64,000 nt of DNA from Istiophorus platypterus (lineage: Eukaryota; Chordata; Actinopteri; Istiophoriformes; Istiophoridae), in contig CM029121.1 of assembly GCA_016859345.1 (NCBI GenBank), forward strand, positions 2,895,829 to 2,959,828, given 5' to 3'. Positions 39,221 through 49,383 of this stretch are shown in pieces. How positions within the stretch are numbered: position 1 is the stretch's first letter; each line of letters opens with the position of its first letter. The translations under genes and the position numbers were made by a program. The notes beneath the pieces are model-generated. The model searched no databases. It saw nothing but the letters and a program-made list of their open reading frames with translations, and was not told the origin of the DNA.

Positions 39221-39249
39221 AGATGTAATTGGAGTTTTCTATAGAGGAA

Positions 39250-40915
39250 AAGAAAACAACTGAAAGAGGCTAAAAGGCTTTGTAGAGTGGAGAACTACAG
39301 CATTGCTGATAATACTCTGGGACACCATTCACACTACACAAAATCATTTGAGCCAGTGTTGTTGAAAAAATATTGAGTAGCTCTAAGTAAAATGAGTTTT
39401 TTCTTGAGGATAAGAGTGGAGGTTTCTTTCCACCTGACTATTGCACCACCAGTCAGTTTGAAATCTCAGAGAGTCCCTGCTGAAGCCAGTGTAGGCAGTG
39501 CAGTCATAGCCTATATGACCTTGGGCCTGTAAAGGGTCATAGTTCTTTAAAGGAGGTGGCTCCTGCACTGGGACAAAGTGTGTGTGCACTCTTATTTGGT
39601 ATATTGAATGATTAATAATAGTGTAGTGTATGTTTGAAGGTTGTTCCTGTTCATTGTATGTGTTTAAACATCACATGGTACATGGTTTGCCTACAATTTT
39701 GCTTATGTCTGTGTGGTGATATGTTCACAAACGGCACAGGAATGAGGGAGACTGAAAAGTAATGACGGACAGAAACAGAAAATATGCAAAGGTGTTGTGG
39801 TGATGAATCAATTCTGGAAAGACAGATGGACAAACACCACCTCTAACTGATATTTCCATACATACCTTATTAACCAAGTGTAGTTTATACCCCCCCCCCC
39901 CCCACACACACACACACACAGTCAGAGCCAGGAGGAGGTCTCTGGGGGAGACAGATGTTCAGTGTGATGTGATTTGTGTGTTTTGATTTGTTGCCATCAG
40001 CTGCCGGATCCAAAATGGGCCACTACCCTGTTTCTGCTGCTGGGCTCCCAAAAGGCCATGGTACAAACTTACATGGCCAAGAAACCACAGCAGCCAGTAA
40101 ATTCTTCCACATTGTACAACTCATGCACTACATGGGAAGAACCACATTACGGTTTAATTGAACAGTGTAAATTTTTTGCTGTAAAGCTGCAATGAAGTGT
40201 CAGTGAAGTCTGCATACTCTGAATACCACTGCCACACTAGTTTGTCCTTTACTCTACAATTGTGTTAGCCCTCCAGGTTTTTATCATTATGAAGACATGA
40301 ATAGCAGTTTTATATATAATAAAATCTTTCACGTGAAGCAAAATGATTCTCTGGTTTGAAGATAATTTCTGCTGTTTTGTGAATGTGATGATGTCTTTCT
40401 ATAGGTAACAGCTTAGCTCATAGTGACAGACACATCAGTACTCTAGGACCAAAGTTAGAATTTTATTAAACAAGGTGTGGCATTAGATAGGTCGGTGACT
40501 AACTTGCATTCTGGGATACCTGAAGGAATGACGTATGGAAAAAAATGGAAAAAAAATGTGATATGTTTGGAAAAAATATCAGGGTTACCTGCAATCACTT
40601 TCCTTAACCCCACCCAGTCTTAAGCTCACATACTGGACACACAAACACGTAATCCACCTTGTCCTTTTAGCCACTGACATGTGCCTTTAAAAGCCCTTTG
40701 CCCCTGTGTCTCCATGGCCCCACTTAAGTACATATAAAAGATACACGAAAACATGATTTACATATCAGTGCCTTAAATATTTCACTTCTCTTAATCCTCT
40801 AACTCATAGTTTGCACTGTCTGTATCTGCACATGAGCCATGTGGACTGAGAGTTGTATAACTCATACACCCAAGGTTTGTCCTCAGTGTAAAAGGACACA
40901 CACACATAAGCACTA
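39250..40915. other. No gene recognised between the MITE copies
   Basis: Contains the poly-C/CA tract at 39.9 kb listed separately; otherwise chance frames only. Confidence 0.4.
39890..39920. repeat. Poly-C/(CA)n compound tract
   Basis: Fourteen cytosines followed by about nine CA units. Confidence 0.92.
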
Positions 40916-40917
40916 TA

Positions 40918-41172
40918 AGAGTGCAATGATTAGTCAATTAACTGGGGGAAAAAAATACAAAAAAACCCAAAAACTCCATTGTGAGCATTTCCTGCTTTGC
41001 TTTGTTTTATATTAGTGTAAACCAGCTATTTTTGGATGTTGCTTGGACTTTACTGAAGTCATCATTGACGTTAGGACTGAAAATGTGATGGATATGTTCA
41101 ATATTTTCTGAAATTTTGTAGTGCAAACAGTTGATAAGTAATCAAGAAAATAATCACCATTTGCAGCTTTAC
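40918..41172. repeat. hAT-like MITE copy ending next to exon A
   Basis: It begins gtgcaatgattagtcaatta and ends with an AATAATCA-type segment followed by tttgcagcttta. Between these, gcttggactttactgaagtc and ctgaaaatgtgatggatatg, then attttctgaaattttgtag, follow the order of the widespread teleost repeat that ends in TAATCG...GTTGCAGC. Both ends look present although diverged. The copy ends 29 nt before exon A and overlaps the start of the branch-point heptamer. Confidence 0.6.
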
Positions 41173-41201
41173 TAACATGTCTCCTCTGTCCTTCTCTCCA
41201 G
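41170..41201 (+). promoter_or_regulatory. Branch point, polypyrimidine tract and acceptor of exon A
   Basis: The heptamer tactaac occupies 41170-41176, which is the optimal branch-point sequence, with the branch A at 41175. It is followed by the pyrimidine-rich stretch ctcctctgtccttctctcc and the acceptor AG at 41200-41201. The branch A lies 26 nt before the exon, inside the usual 18-40 nt range. The left edge touches the end of a MITE-like repeat (separate entry). Confidence 0.75.
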
Positions 41202-41276
41202 ACACATTGAGAACTGGACTGGTTTGCAGATCTTGAGGGATATGGATATGGAGCTCTATACTGGCTTAGAGAAGCT
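41202..41276 (+). CDS. ntrk3: Coding exon A of a TrkC-type neurotrophin receptor (N-terminal LRR segment)
   Basis: This 75-nt exon lies between a polypyrimidine tract ending ctctccag and the donor gtaagt. The first base completes a codon begun upstream and the last two bases begin a Leu codon, so it is phase 2 at both ends. It reads HIENWTGLQ, then LRDMDMELYTGLEK. Human TrkC has HIENW and VDMELYTGLQKL at the matching place just after the N-terminal LRR cap; TrkA and TrkB lack DMELYTGL, so TrkC is the best fit. TrkC is the receptor tyrosine kinase for neurotrophin-3 at the neuronal plasma membrane, and this part lies outside the cell. Asn-Trp-Thr forms a potential N-glycosylation sequon; the human protein has Arg in place of Thr. 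The exon encoding the signal peptide and LRR cap was not found upstream and must lie outside the window. Teleosts often have two ntrk3 paralogues, and this exon cannot tell them apart. Confidence 0.9.
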
Positions 41277-41485
41277 GTAAGTAGCCACACATTTCTGTGT
41301 GTGTCTTTCATTTTTTTGCAGGTTTCATATATTAAGTATTTCAGCACTGAATTGCCCAGCTGCTATGAATATTTCCCTCCATTCCTGTGCATCAGAGTAA
41401 TGCCTGTAAAACATTTTTCCCCAACTGTCGAAGCAGTATAAAAACAGATGCAGGGAGCTTATAAGAGGAATAACTTGAAACACCT

Positions 41486-41512
41486 GAATATTGAAAAAAA
41501 TAAAATAAAATA

Positions 41513-41543
<31 letters not shown>

Positions 41544-41547
41544 TATC
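41486..41547. repeat. Poly-A/AAAAT then (AT)n tract
   Basis: aaaataaaataaaataaaaa followed by about 13 AT units, in the intron 210 nt after exon A. Confidence 0.9.
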
Positions 41548-42449
41548 TATGGGTATCTAGTATATAAAAATGTAAATGGAGCAAGAACAAATAAAAACAG
41601 AAGTTAGAGTTTTTATGCTATAATAACTGGATGGTTTCTAGTCCCAAACTGTTGGTATTACAGCATGCAAGCTTGGGATTTTTTTTACCTTTATTATTTT
41701 TTTATGATTTTAAACTGATTTTCAAAAAATTAATTTTATTACACAAGCGCTCCTAAATCAAGAGAGCATTTTATAAATGTTATTTTCATTTTTTTTTAAC
41801 CACTTTTTTGGGCCCAGAAGTGATGAATTCCTAGAGTACAGGTGGAAAAAAAATAGAGTGTTAGAGAAGAATACTAGATAAGAGGAGAATTAAACAAAAA
41901 GCTCTAATTAGGAAAAATTCTAAAAACATCTCCTTTGTGCCGAGCAGTTGGCAAATTGTAGAGAAATTCATTACTTTTATCTTTCACAGAAATAGTTTAA
42001 CGGACTGTAAAGCTTCCCTTTGTTATTTGCCACATATCAGGTGTGTTATGACAGAGATTTGAGTGTGATAACATTTTCACTATTTAGTCTTGAGAGCTTA
42101 AATTGTCTAGTGTTTGCACTCAGCTGGTGAGCATGACACTAAATTAAATGCTCACTGGCAAAAGGTTTCCATAGTGCTGATTTGTCATATATGAAATGAA
42201 TTTGGATGAGCCTATTTATATATAATCAATTGAGAAACTGTAAAAATTGATTTTGTTTAAGTGATTTAATCAAATCTAGTTTTAGAATTACTGTTCACTT
42301 GGCCTCAAATCAGGCCAGGTTTCTGTAATTAACAGAGAAATCACAACTCTCTATAAGTTTACAGAAGACAAGTGACTGACTGAAACTCAGATCAACCTCC
42401 AGACTATTACACTGATATAACACCTGATAAACGCACCTCTGAATTTAAC

Positions 42450-42545
42450 TTGTTAGCAATGTTGGCATTATATACAGCTGAGGCTGATGAGAATGTCATT
42501 ATTTTTCAGACACTTGGTCATAAACCAAATTACTGTTGAGCACTT
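42450..42545 (+). repeat. AGCACTAAAC-type repeat fragment
   Basis: tacagctgaggctgatgaga, then atgtcattatttttcag and cacttggtcataaaccaaat match the middle of the repeat described at 28.3 kb. Confidence 0.7.
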
Positions 42546-42845
42546 TGTGGCACAAGATGATTGATATTCAGGTTGTCAGCATGTTCTGTCAGGTTCATAC
42601 TCTGGGAACATGGATATCCACAGATGTAGTTGAGATGTTGTGGACAGACAAGCCGAGAGCCATGCTTTTAGCGTGTGCAAATATGACAAATATTTCAATC
42701 GCCATGTACTTTGTGATGAATTAATAACTGAACAGTATATACAGCTCCATTGCTTTACTCTGAGTCGAACAAATATATATAATAACAATTTCAGGAATCT
42801 TACCTGCTGCTTCTGCTCTAGCTGGCTCTCCAACAGCAGCATATT

Positions 42846-42869
42846 GTCCTCCTCCTCCTCCTCCTCCTC
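42846..42869. repeat. (CTC)n trinucleotide microsatellite
   Basis: Eight CTC units. On the minus strand this yields a poly-Glu false frame. Confidence 0.9.
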
Positions 42870-44689
42870 AGCTGTCCCTTCCTGATCCACTCTTGCTGCT
42901 TCAGTTGCCACAGCAGAGCTGGCTGAAGCCTGAAAAAATTCAAAACAAATTAATTGGATATCTAATTACACTGATCTGACTGTTCAGCTTTCCCATATGT
43001 CTTTTCTGAAATTTCTTGCAAATATCCACGTGTCTGTAGTGGAAAAAAAAAAAAAAAGTAAACCTATGTAACCTAAACCTTTAACACTTTAGGAGGGGGA
43101 AGGTACTTCTTAATCTCCTTTGCAGTATATATGCAAAACTAATTCAAGTATAGTTTCTGATTGACATTCAGCACTGCTATCTGAAAACTTTTAATATTGG
43201 AGACATGGTTGTAATATATATTGGATATTGGAGAAGTTAGATTTTGCGTGTTTTTTGGATGTTTCCCATCGGCCGAGGTCCAGTGAAAGCTAAGAACAGC
43301 AAATTAAAACAGCAAAGGGAGAGAAAGTAGAAGAAACACAGGACGTAAGTTGTTTTTTACTCTCGGAGGGGTGCTTTAGCACATCCCTCTCTCTATGGAA
43401 TGGCTCCAGTCCTCCAGCTGGGCACAGACACTGGCTCCTCTCCCACTTACAACTAGCTGATTAAAACTGAGCTGCAGGTTCAGCTGCAGCTTCATTTTCA
43501 CCCTCGTATCCAAAGGAGCTATTGTGGTATACAGACGACACTAATTGCCAACAGTTGGCTGACTGTCAGACTCATTTTGGTCTTCTATCTCAAAGTAGTT
43601 AAATTTATCCTGGTGATTTGGATTTGTTTTTACTGCAAACAAATAAAGGGGAGCTGTTAAATAAACAACAGAACTCATTTAAAATGGCCAGTGGTAAATG
43701 AAATGGTTTGAATAAAATGAAATGAGGTTGAAAACCCCAGGAAAAGGTAGTAAGTGGCCGTAAAGTTTGTTTACCATGAACCCTGATCTCCCTCCATCAC
43801 TCTCTTCTTTTACCTGTCGGTCCCTCCCCTTGTCCGGCTCTGCAAAAGAGAATGTCCATGTGTCCTTCAGCTACATCAAGCTGTAATGAGACTCAGAGGG
43901 GGCAGATTTCGATTTACTTTGATTTGATAGGGTTGAGATTTAAATCAGTGTTGAGGCTGAAAAAGACAATGAGAGTGAGTGGAGGATACTCAGGGAGAGA
44001 AAGGAAACCTCTATATGATGGCTCCAAGCAAACTTTAGAGAATCAAAGGAAATACATTTTTTTCTCACACAACAAGTAAATGATTTGGTATCACGTCTCC
44101 AGTCTGACTGTTGAATTCAAATGCCATGTAGTTGATAGCTCGCAGGTTTAAGAAAAAGATTTCCCTACTCTTGGTGCCTAGTGTGGGTCACTGGATTCTA
44201 CATTTCCCATAATTCAACTAATATATGAGGCCCTCTCTGCCTTGTAGATGTCCACATCTCTTAAAATCCACACCACCGGTTTTTAACTCAGTCTTTCTGT
44301 TAAACATTTTGTAGTCTCCATCCTAAGCTGGGACATCCCTGGTGACATCACTACACCAACCATCAAATTTCTTTCCCCAGACTTGACGAAACTCCTCTAG
44401 ATCATGGATTTATTAACACTGCTAATTTGTTGCACTGGTAAACCATGATACTGCAACATACCATGATACTGCAAGACACAGAAGCCACCGTTATAAAAGG
44501 CACATGTGGAAAAATTGTTGATAGCACATCTTGAACTGAAAACAAGATCAGTATTTACTTTTTGCATTATTCATTCCCAAAACCTAAAAATGCAGCTGTT
44601 GTGGTTGGAGTAGCTCCACCTCAGCCAAAAATGTTCACATATTTTACACAAAATATAGCATGGACATGGTCACCAACCCAAAAAATAAG

Positions 44690-46322
44690 TCTGAAGAAGG
44701 GCATAAGATTTGCTAAAGCAGCTTAAAAGCGGAGTATCCTGGACCAATTTGGCAGCTCAGACCGATACGTTGCATCATCAGACAGAATAACACCACCATC
44801 CTGACCAGCAGCACTTTAGTGGCAAGGAAACTCAATCAGTTCTTCGGCTGATTGAGGTGGACGAACAGTGATGACCATGAATCCAGCTAAAGACTGCACT
44901 GAGCACTGACACCTGTAATGTGTCTGGAGAGGCTGGTTCTGCAACAAACCAAGGCTGCTCTGCCACCCACCCTGGACCCTCAGTGTAATGCATACAGTAC
45001 CAACAGGTCAAAGGACGACACTGTCTCCGCTGCCCTCCACAGTGTAGTGCACCACCTGGAACAACAAGGGACATATGCATGCCTCATGTGTGCTGACTAA
45101 AGCTCTGCGTTGAACACCATCTTATCCAGCAGACTGTTCTCCGAGATGTCTGACCCGGGTGTACAGTACAACATCTGCCTGTGGATAAAGCACTTCCTAA
45201 AACCGGCCTCAGTCAGTTAGGATGGCCCCGTATTGCTCCTCCACTCTGACACTCAGCACAGAAGCCACACAAGGCTATGTGCTGAGCCCATTTCACTACT
45301 ATCTGTACACTCATAACTGTGTTCCATCCCATAACACCAACACCATATTTAAATCCGCAGACAACGCGACCGTGTGGGGCTGATCACCAAAGGCAATAGC
45401 TGACAGAGCGGTGCACAGAAATTAATCTAATTCTTAACATGAAAAAAAAAGAGCTAATAACTGATTTCAGGAAGAAGCAGGATGTGCATTCATTACTGAA
45501 CAGCAATGGGGAGAGAGTGGAGAGGGTGTCCAGCTTCAAATTCCTGGGCATACACATTTTAGAGGACCTCTCATGGAAGACAAATACCATGGTGCTAGTC
45601 TGGAAGGCAGAAAAGCGGCTGTACTTCCTGCGAAAGCTCAGGAAGGTCAATTGGTTGAAACAGCTCTTGGTATCTTTCTATCGCTGTTCCACTGAGAGTG
45701 TCCTCACACACAGCATCCTGGTGTAGTATGGTAGCAGCTCTGCAGCAGATAAAAGTCCCTGCAGAGAATCACAAAGATTGCACTGAAACTCTTTAACCAT
45801 CAGCTACCTGCCCTGGATGACAACTTCACCTCCTGTTGCCTGAAGAAGACACACAAAATCCTAAGGGACTCATTCCACTGATCACCTGTTTGAACTGTTG
45901 CCCTCCAGAAAATGCTACAGGTCCATCAAAAACACACACCACAAGATTTATGAACAGTTTCCATCCCAAAGTCATTACCATACTGAACTCTGAACTGAAA
46001 GCACACCCCCAAATACAATACAGCATTAATGTGCAATAATTTATTTATTATGTGCAATAATATCTGTGAGCACTTTATTCTCATTTTTGGGCAATGTGGA
46101 CTTGTTTATCCCATACGTTGGCAGGGGGGCTATGGTAAGAATGCAGGCATATGTTGTAAAGTGTAGAATTTGGGCATGAGTGAATGAAATGGAAGTATTT
46201 ATTTACCATCTATTTTTTTTTATTATCTGTTCTAATATATATTTGAGACTGGTTCTTGAATGCATTGAGTGAATCTTGTTGTATGGCTTCTGTACAATGA
46301 CAATAAAGAATCTGATCTTATC
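44690..46322 (+). pseudogene. Jockey-superfamily (CR1/L2/Rex1-like) LINE relic: reverse transcriptase to 3' end
   Basis: From 44918 the + strand reads CLERLVLQQTKAALPPTLDP, then NRSKDDTVSAALHSVVHHLE, QQGTYACLMCADYSSALNTI and, after frameshifts, the palm region ending with a degraded FADD (KSADNAT). From 45439 it reads KKKELITDFRKK, VERVSSFKFLGIHILEDLSW, RLYFLRKLRKVNWLKQLLVS and FYRCSTESVLTHSI, the standard RT thumb/C-terminal blocks of fish LINEs. The 3' untranslated part closes with caatgacaataaagaatctg, a typical LINE tail of this group. It is 5'-truncated and broken by stops and frameshifts, so inactive. It lies in the sense direction of ntrk3 and ends about 320 nt before exon B. Confidence 0.85.
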
Positions 46323-46640
46323 TCAAGAGCGCATGTATCTGAAATGCTTTGTTGTGAGAGCAAATGTTTAAAACATTAGTTTCTCCTCGGTGCTTCAGAA
46401 AATGGTGGTGTGATAAAGGTTACCTGTGGGATTTAGCCTGAAGAAACATACAGTATACTGATTAGACATATATTACTCTGTGTCTTCCTTTCCCTCGCTC
46501 TTTGATTACCTGAATTGTCTTCTTTGGTTTTGTCTATGTCCCGTTCTTCTCCTCCTTTAACTGACTGTAGTTCAGTGATGGAGACGAAAGTTATTCATCT
46601 GAGTTCCTGTTATTCTCTTCTGTGTCTGTGTGTGTTACAG

Positions 46641-46712
46641 CACTATTACGAGGAGCAACTTGCAAACCATCAATGCTCGTGCCTTCTCCAAGAATCCCCA
46701 CCTGCACTACAT
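46641..46712 (+). CDS. ntrk3: Coding exon B of a TrkC-type neurotrophin receptor (LRR segment)
   Basis: This 72-nt exon follows tgtgttacag and is followed by gtgagt. Its first base completes the Leu codon opened by exon A, and its last two bases (at) open the next codon, so the frame continues phase 2 to phase 2. The joined frame reads LTITRSNLQTINARAF, then SKNPHLHY. This matches the human TrkC segment LTIKNSGLRSIQPRAF-AKNPHLRY position by position in its leucine/aromatic pattern. It forms a leucine-rich-repeat unit of the ectodomain, directly after the unit in exon A. The intron between the two exons is 5364 nt. The following exon, expected to begin with a residue completing Ile and then NLSSNRL-like sequence, was not seen in the remaining 17 kb. 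An AC microsatellite begins within a few bases of the donor, which is unusual. The family assignment is firm; the paralogue is not. Confidence 0.9.
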
Positions 46713-46716
46713 GTGA

Positions 46717-46741
46717 GTACACACACACACACACACACACA
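46717..46741. repeat. (AC)n microsatellite adjoining the exon B donor
   Basis: The donor gtgagt runs straight into tacacacac, with about twelve AC units ending at 46741. The tract is on the sense strand of the receptor transcript, so the pre-mRNA carries CA repeats starting about 5 nt into the intron. Confidence 0.95.
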
Positions 46742-47998
46742 AGTGGACTTTTACAACATGCCTGCATGCATAAAAACAACAGATGCCCTTCCTTGGGCCT
46801 TAGTGACAGTGCAAGTCCTGCTACAGAGTACAGACATATACACACACCACACACAAACTCACAAAACAGTGGTCTGAGGCAAGGCAATCATTTAATTATT
46901 TAAAAAAAAAGTCAAAGCAATGATTCTCTCGGCACCAGGGTATTTACCTCTCAGCTCTCTCTGGGGGCATCCCATAAGCTTTTTCAACCTTACACTTATA
47001 AAATTCTCAGATAAATACCCTATTGGCCAGAATATAAGCTGCTATTTTTTCAACAACATAATTATAGAATGTTTTACACCACAAATAGTCTTCTCTTTTA
47101 CTCCTTGACTACATTTATACAGGTTAAGGTTAGCTGAGTGGGAGATAAAAACAATCCTGACATTAAGAAGATGAAAGATGTTGTCTTGCATCGAATGAGT
47201 TCAGTCTTGTTGAATTTGGACCTTCGGCTGTTCTATAGATCTCTTCACCACAAACTGACTTTGCAGTGTACTTTAATTTTTCATCAAACATTTCTTGTCT
47301 GTTTTCTGTCTAACATGAATCGAATGTGACTCCCATATGAACAAGGTTGCAAACCTCCACAGACCTTTTTTTCTGTATTTGAAACAAATGCGAGCATATT
47401 GTTTACATGGAGTTTCCACAAAGAAAGCTACTTTCAAAAATTATGCTTCTGCTGGATTTAATTAAACCTGTGAGTCTTCCCTTTCTTTCTCTGGGCTACT
47501 CCTTTCTTCCTTCTTTCTCTCTATATATCAGTGATTTACCCTTCTTATTTCCTTTTCCTCTCCTTATCTTTATCTTCCCCTTTTACCATCCCCCCATCTC
47601 TCTTCGCTATCAAATGTCACCTGCATGTGACAAAAATACACTGATTAAGCCATGTGTATTTTATTGGTATATGTCATTGGTATGTATATGTGGTATCTTA
47701 TCAGTCATATGTAATTCTGTGTGAAAATTGAAGAATGTATATCTCAGGCAGTAACTGTAGTAGCTTGTATCTAACTAACAACCATGAGTCTCGGGAACTT
47801 AGTCTGAATCACTGGAGATTGTTGTGAGCAGAAATAACACATTGCGTTATGGGAGAACATCAAGTCAACATCTGTCTTGAGGTAATCTTAGCTTCTCATG
47901 GAGGGAACAATAATGTCAACAGATGTGCTTGGTGTTTAATGTTTTGCTTAGTCTTTTGATATTTTAAATGGGCCCTTAACCAATGGTGTGGGATTTTT

Positions 47999-48560
47999 TT
48001 AAGGAGCATGAAAGTGAAAGTTCATTTTTTTCACTGAGACCACTGTGTTGAGACAGTCAAGGTGATGAAACAGGGGGCTGGGTCCAGAGAAAAACTTTGA
48101 GCCTGGGGCAACTATTACTAGTGTTACCTGTCCCCTCAGGGCTTTGCCATTCAAATACACGCAAGAATATATTCCTGATTGATTAGCTTGGACAGGGAAA
48201 TTCCACTGTTTCCCTTGTGTTCTTCCTGATAATTGGACATCATCACAGCCCACGATTTTATCTCTGATTTTACACTTATAAACAATTCTTGGAGATCACA
48301 GAGAGAAGCACAAGATCAGAGGCAAATTGGTGCTTGATTTCTATTTGTGAACTGTTCAAAGACATGATCTGAAAGAACCACTGATGCATTGCAAACGCCC
48401 GAAAGATATTTAGCAGACTCACGGTCTTGACTTGTCCGGGAGCCCAAATCCTTGGTGTGAAAAGCTTTGTGACATTGATCTGACTGGCAATGACTGCTAA
48501 GATGAGCCCCAGCCAATGAGAGCACAAGACTTGGGGTGAGGGGAAAGGAAGAGGAGGAGT
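47999..48560 (-). other. Unassigned block with minus-strand open frames (repeat or decayed Ig-like gene)
   Basis: On the minus strand, 48276-48527 opens MCSHWLGLILAVIASQINVT, which looks like a signal peptide. Another frame at 47999-48253 has VQANQSGIYSCVYLNGKALR followed by GQVTLVIV, which resembles the end of an Ig-like domain (SG-Y-C). The two are not in one frame and no splice sites join them cleanly. However, the nucleotide text (ctccaagaattgtttataag and cagagataaaatcgtgggc on the minus strand) also resembles dispersed teleost DNA-transposon sequence, so a repeat is at least as likely. I do not assign a function. Confidence 0.3.
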
Positions 48561-49095
48561 TGTACTACATCAACAAGCATGGGTATAAGAAACTTTGACA
48601 CCGATGTCTTCTGGATATTTTCAACAAGTTGTACCACAACTGACTCAAGAAAGAGAAGAGGTGGAGAAAAATTGTTAATTCTCTTCAACAGTGAGGTGAG
48701 CAAATTAGGTTGATTAGGAAGGAGCTAGTTTATCATATTTTAATGATGAGAGGTAGACTACATGAAATGTGACCTATTTGATTACTTTATTTTCATTTCT
48801 TGTCTTCTCCTCTAGAGAAGAAAGTATTTCTTATTTAAATTATGCTTTCATTCAGTTTTTTACATTGAGAAAGAATCTAATGAACTTAAACTCACCGTAC
48901 ATCATACATAGTACTGCATCCTCTATAGTACCGCCCTCTGCATATTGTTTTACACAACGTATAAAAGCATCTTTAGAAATGAATTTCGTAGGTCATTTGA
49001 GTTTATTTCTTTCAAGTTCTCCTCCTTATCTTAATTATTAAATATTAAGGTATGATTTCATTACTTATATAAAAAATATAACATTGATAACGTGA

Positions 49096-49383
49096 ATGTT
49101 GAGAGCACTGATTGAACTTGAGAACATGCCCACTGGAACTGTTTCTGTTTCACCTCTCTTCCAGCTCAATGTGTCATTCAGTGAGCTGAGAGATCAGGAT
49201 GATCTTTCAGCATCACTCCAACAGTCGCAGACATCACTGTCGAGACCTGGCAAACCATCAGCTAGAACATTACGTGCTACCTTCCCCCTTACTCCATTAA
49301 CTGCCAGCATGAAGGCACAAGGGGAGTCAAGAGCAAGTGGAGGTCAGAATCCGACATACAGCAGACGAAGCTTCTTGTTTTAA
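49096..49383 (+). other. Unrecognised 95-codon open frame
   Basis: The frame is preceded by a pyrimidine stretch with cctctcttccag at about 49154, which could act as an acceptor. It reads Ser/Leu/Gln-rich sequence (FSELRDQDDLSASLQQSQTS). It has no known domain, no donor was identified at the end, and it stops in sequence with no further coding signal. It could be chance, or an exon of an unrelated transcript. Confidence 0.15.

Larger units (their letters stand above)
1..41201 (+). other. ntrk3: Intron sequence upstream of ntrk3 exon A (5' end outside window)
   Basis: This is inferred from exon A at its right end and from the absence of any recognisable upstream ntrk3 exon (signal peptide, cysteine-rich LRR cap). 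No other gene with a credible exon structure was found on either strand. The content is repeats and AT-rich unique-looking sequence, described in separate entries. An intron longer than 41 kb fits the very large size of NTRK3 genes. A small untranslated or non-coding exon could not be recognised by eye. Confidence 0.75.
41277..46640 (+). other. ntrk3: ntrk3 intron between exons A and B
   Basis: This 5364-nt intron is bounded by gtaagt and ttacag. It holds a poly-A/AT tract near 41.5 kb, a fragment of the AGCACTAAAC-type repeat near 42.5 kb, a GAG/CTC trinucleotide run near 42.85 kb and a sense-oriented LINE relic at 44.7-46.3 kb. The stretches 41550-42450 and 42880-44680 show no recognisable gene or repeat. 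Confidence 0.85.

Noticed and set aside
1..41201. Searched for the upstream ntrk3 exon (signal peptide, cysteine-rich LRR cap)
   Set aside because: No segment with the expected clustered Cys codons and donor was seen; it probably lies before the window.
41202..46712. NTRK1 or NTRK2 as the identity of the two exons
   Set aside because: DMELYTGLEKL and ARAFSKNPHLHY fit TrkC; TrkB (DDVEAYVGLRNL, HKAFLKNSNLQH) and TrkA fit clearly less well.
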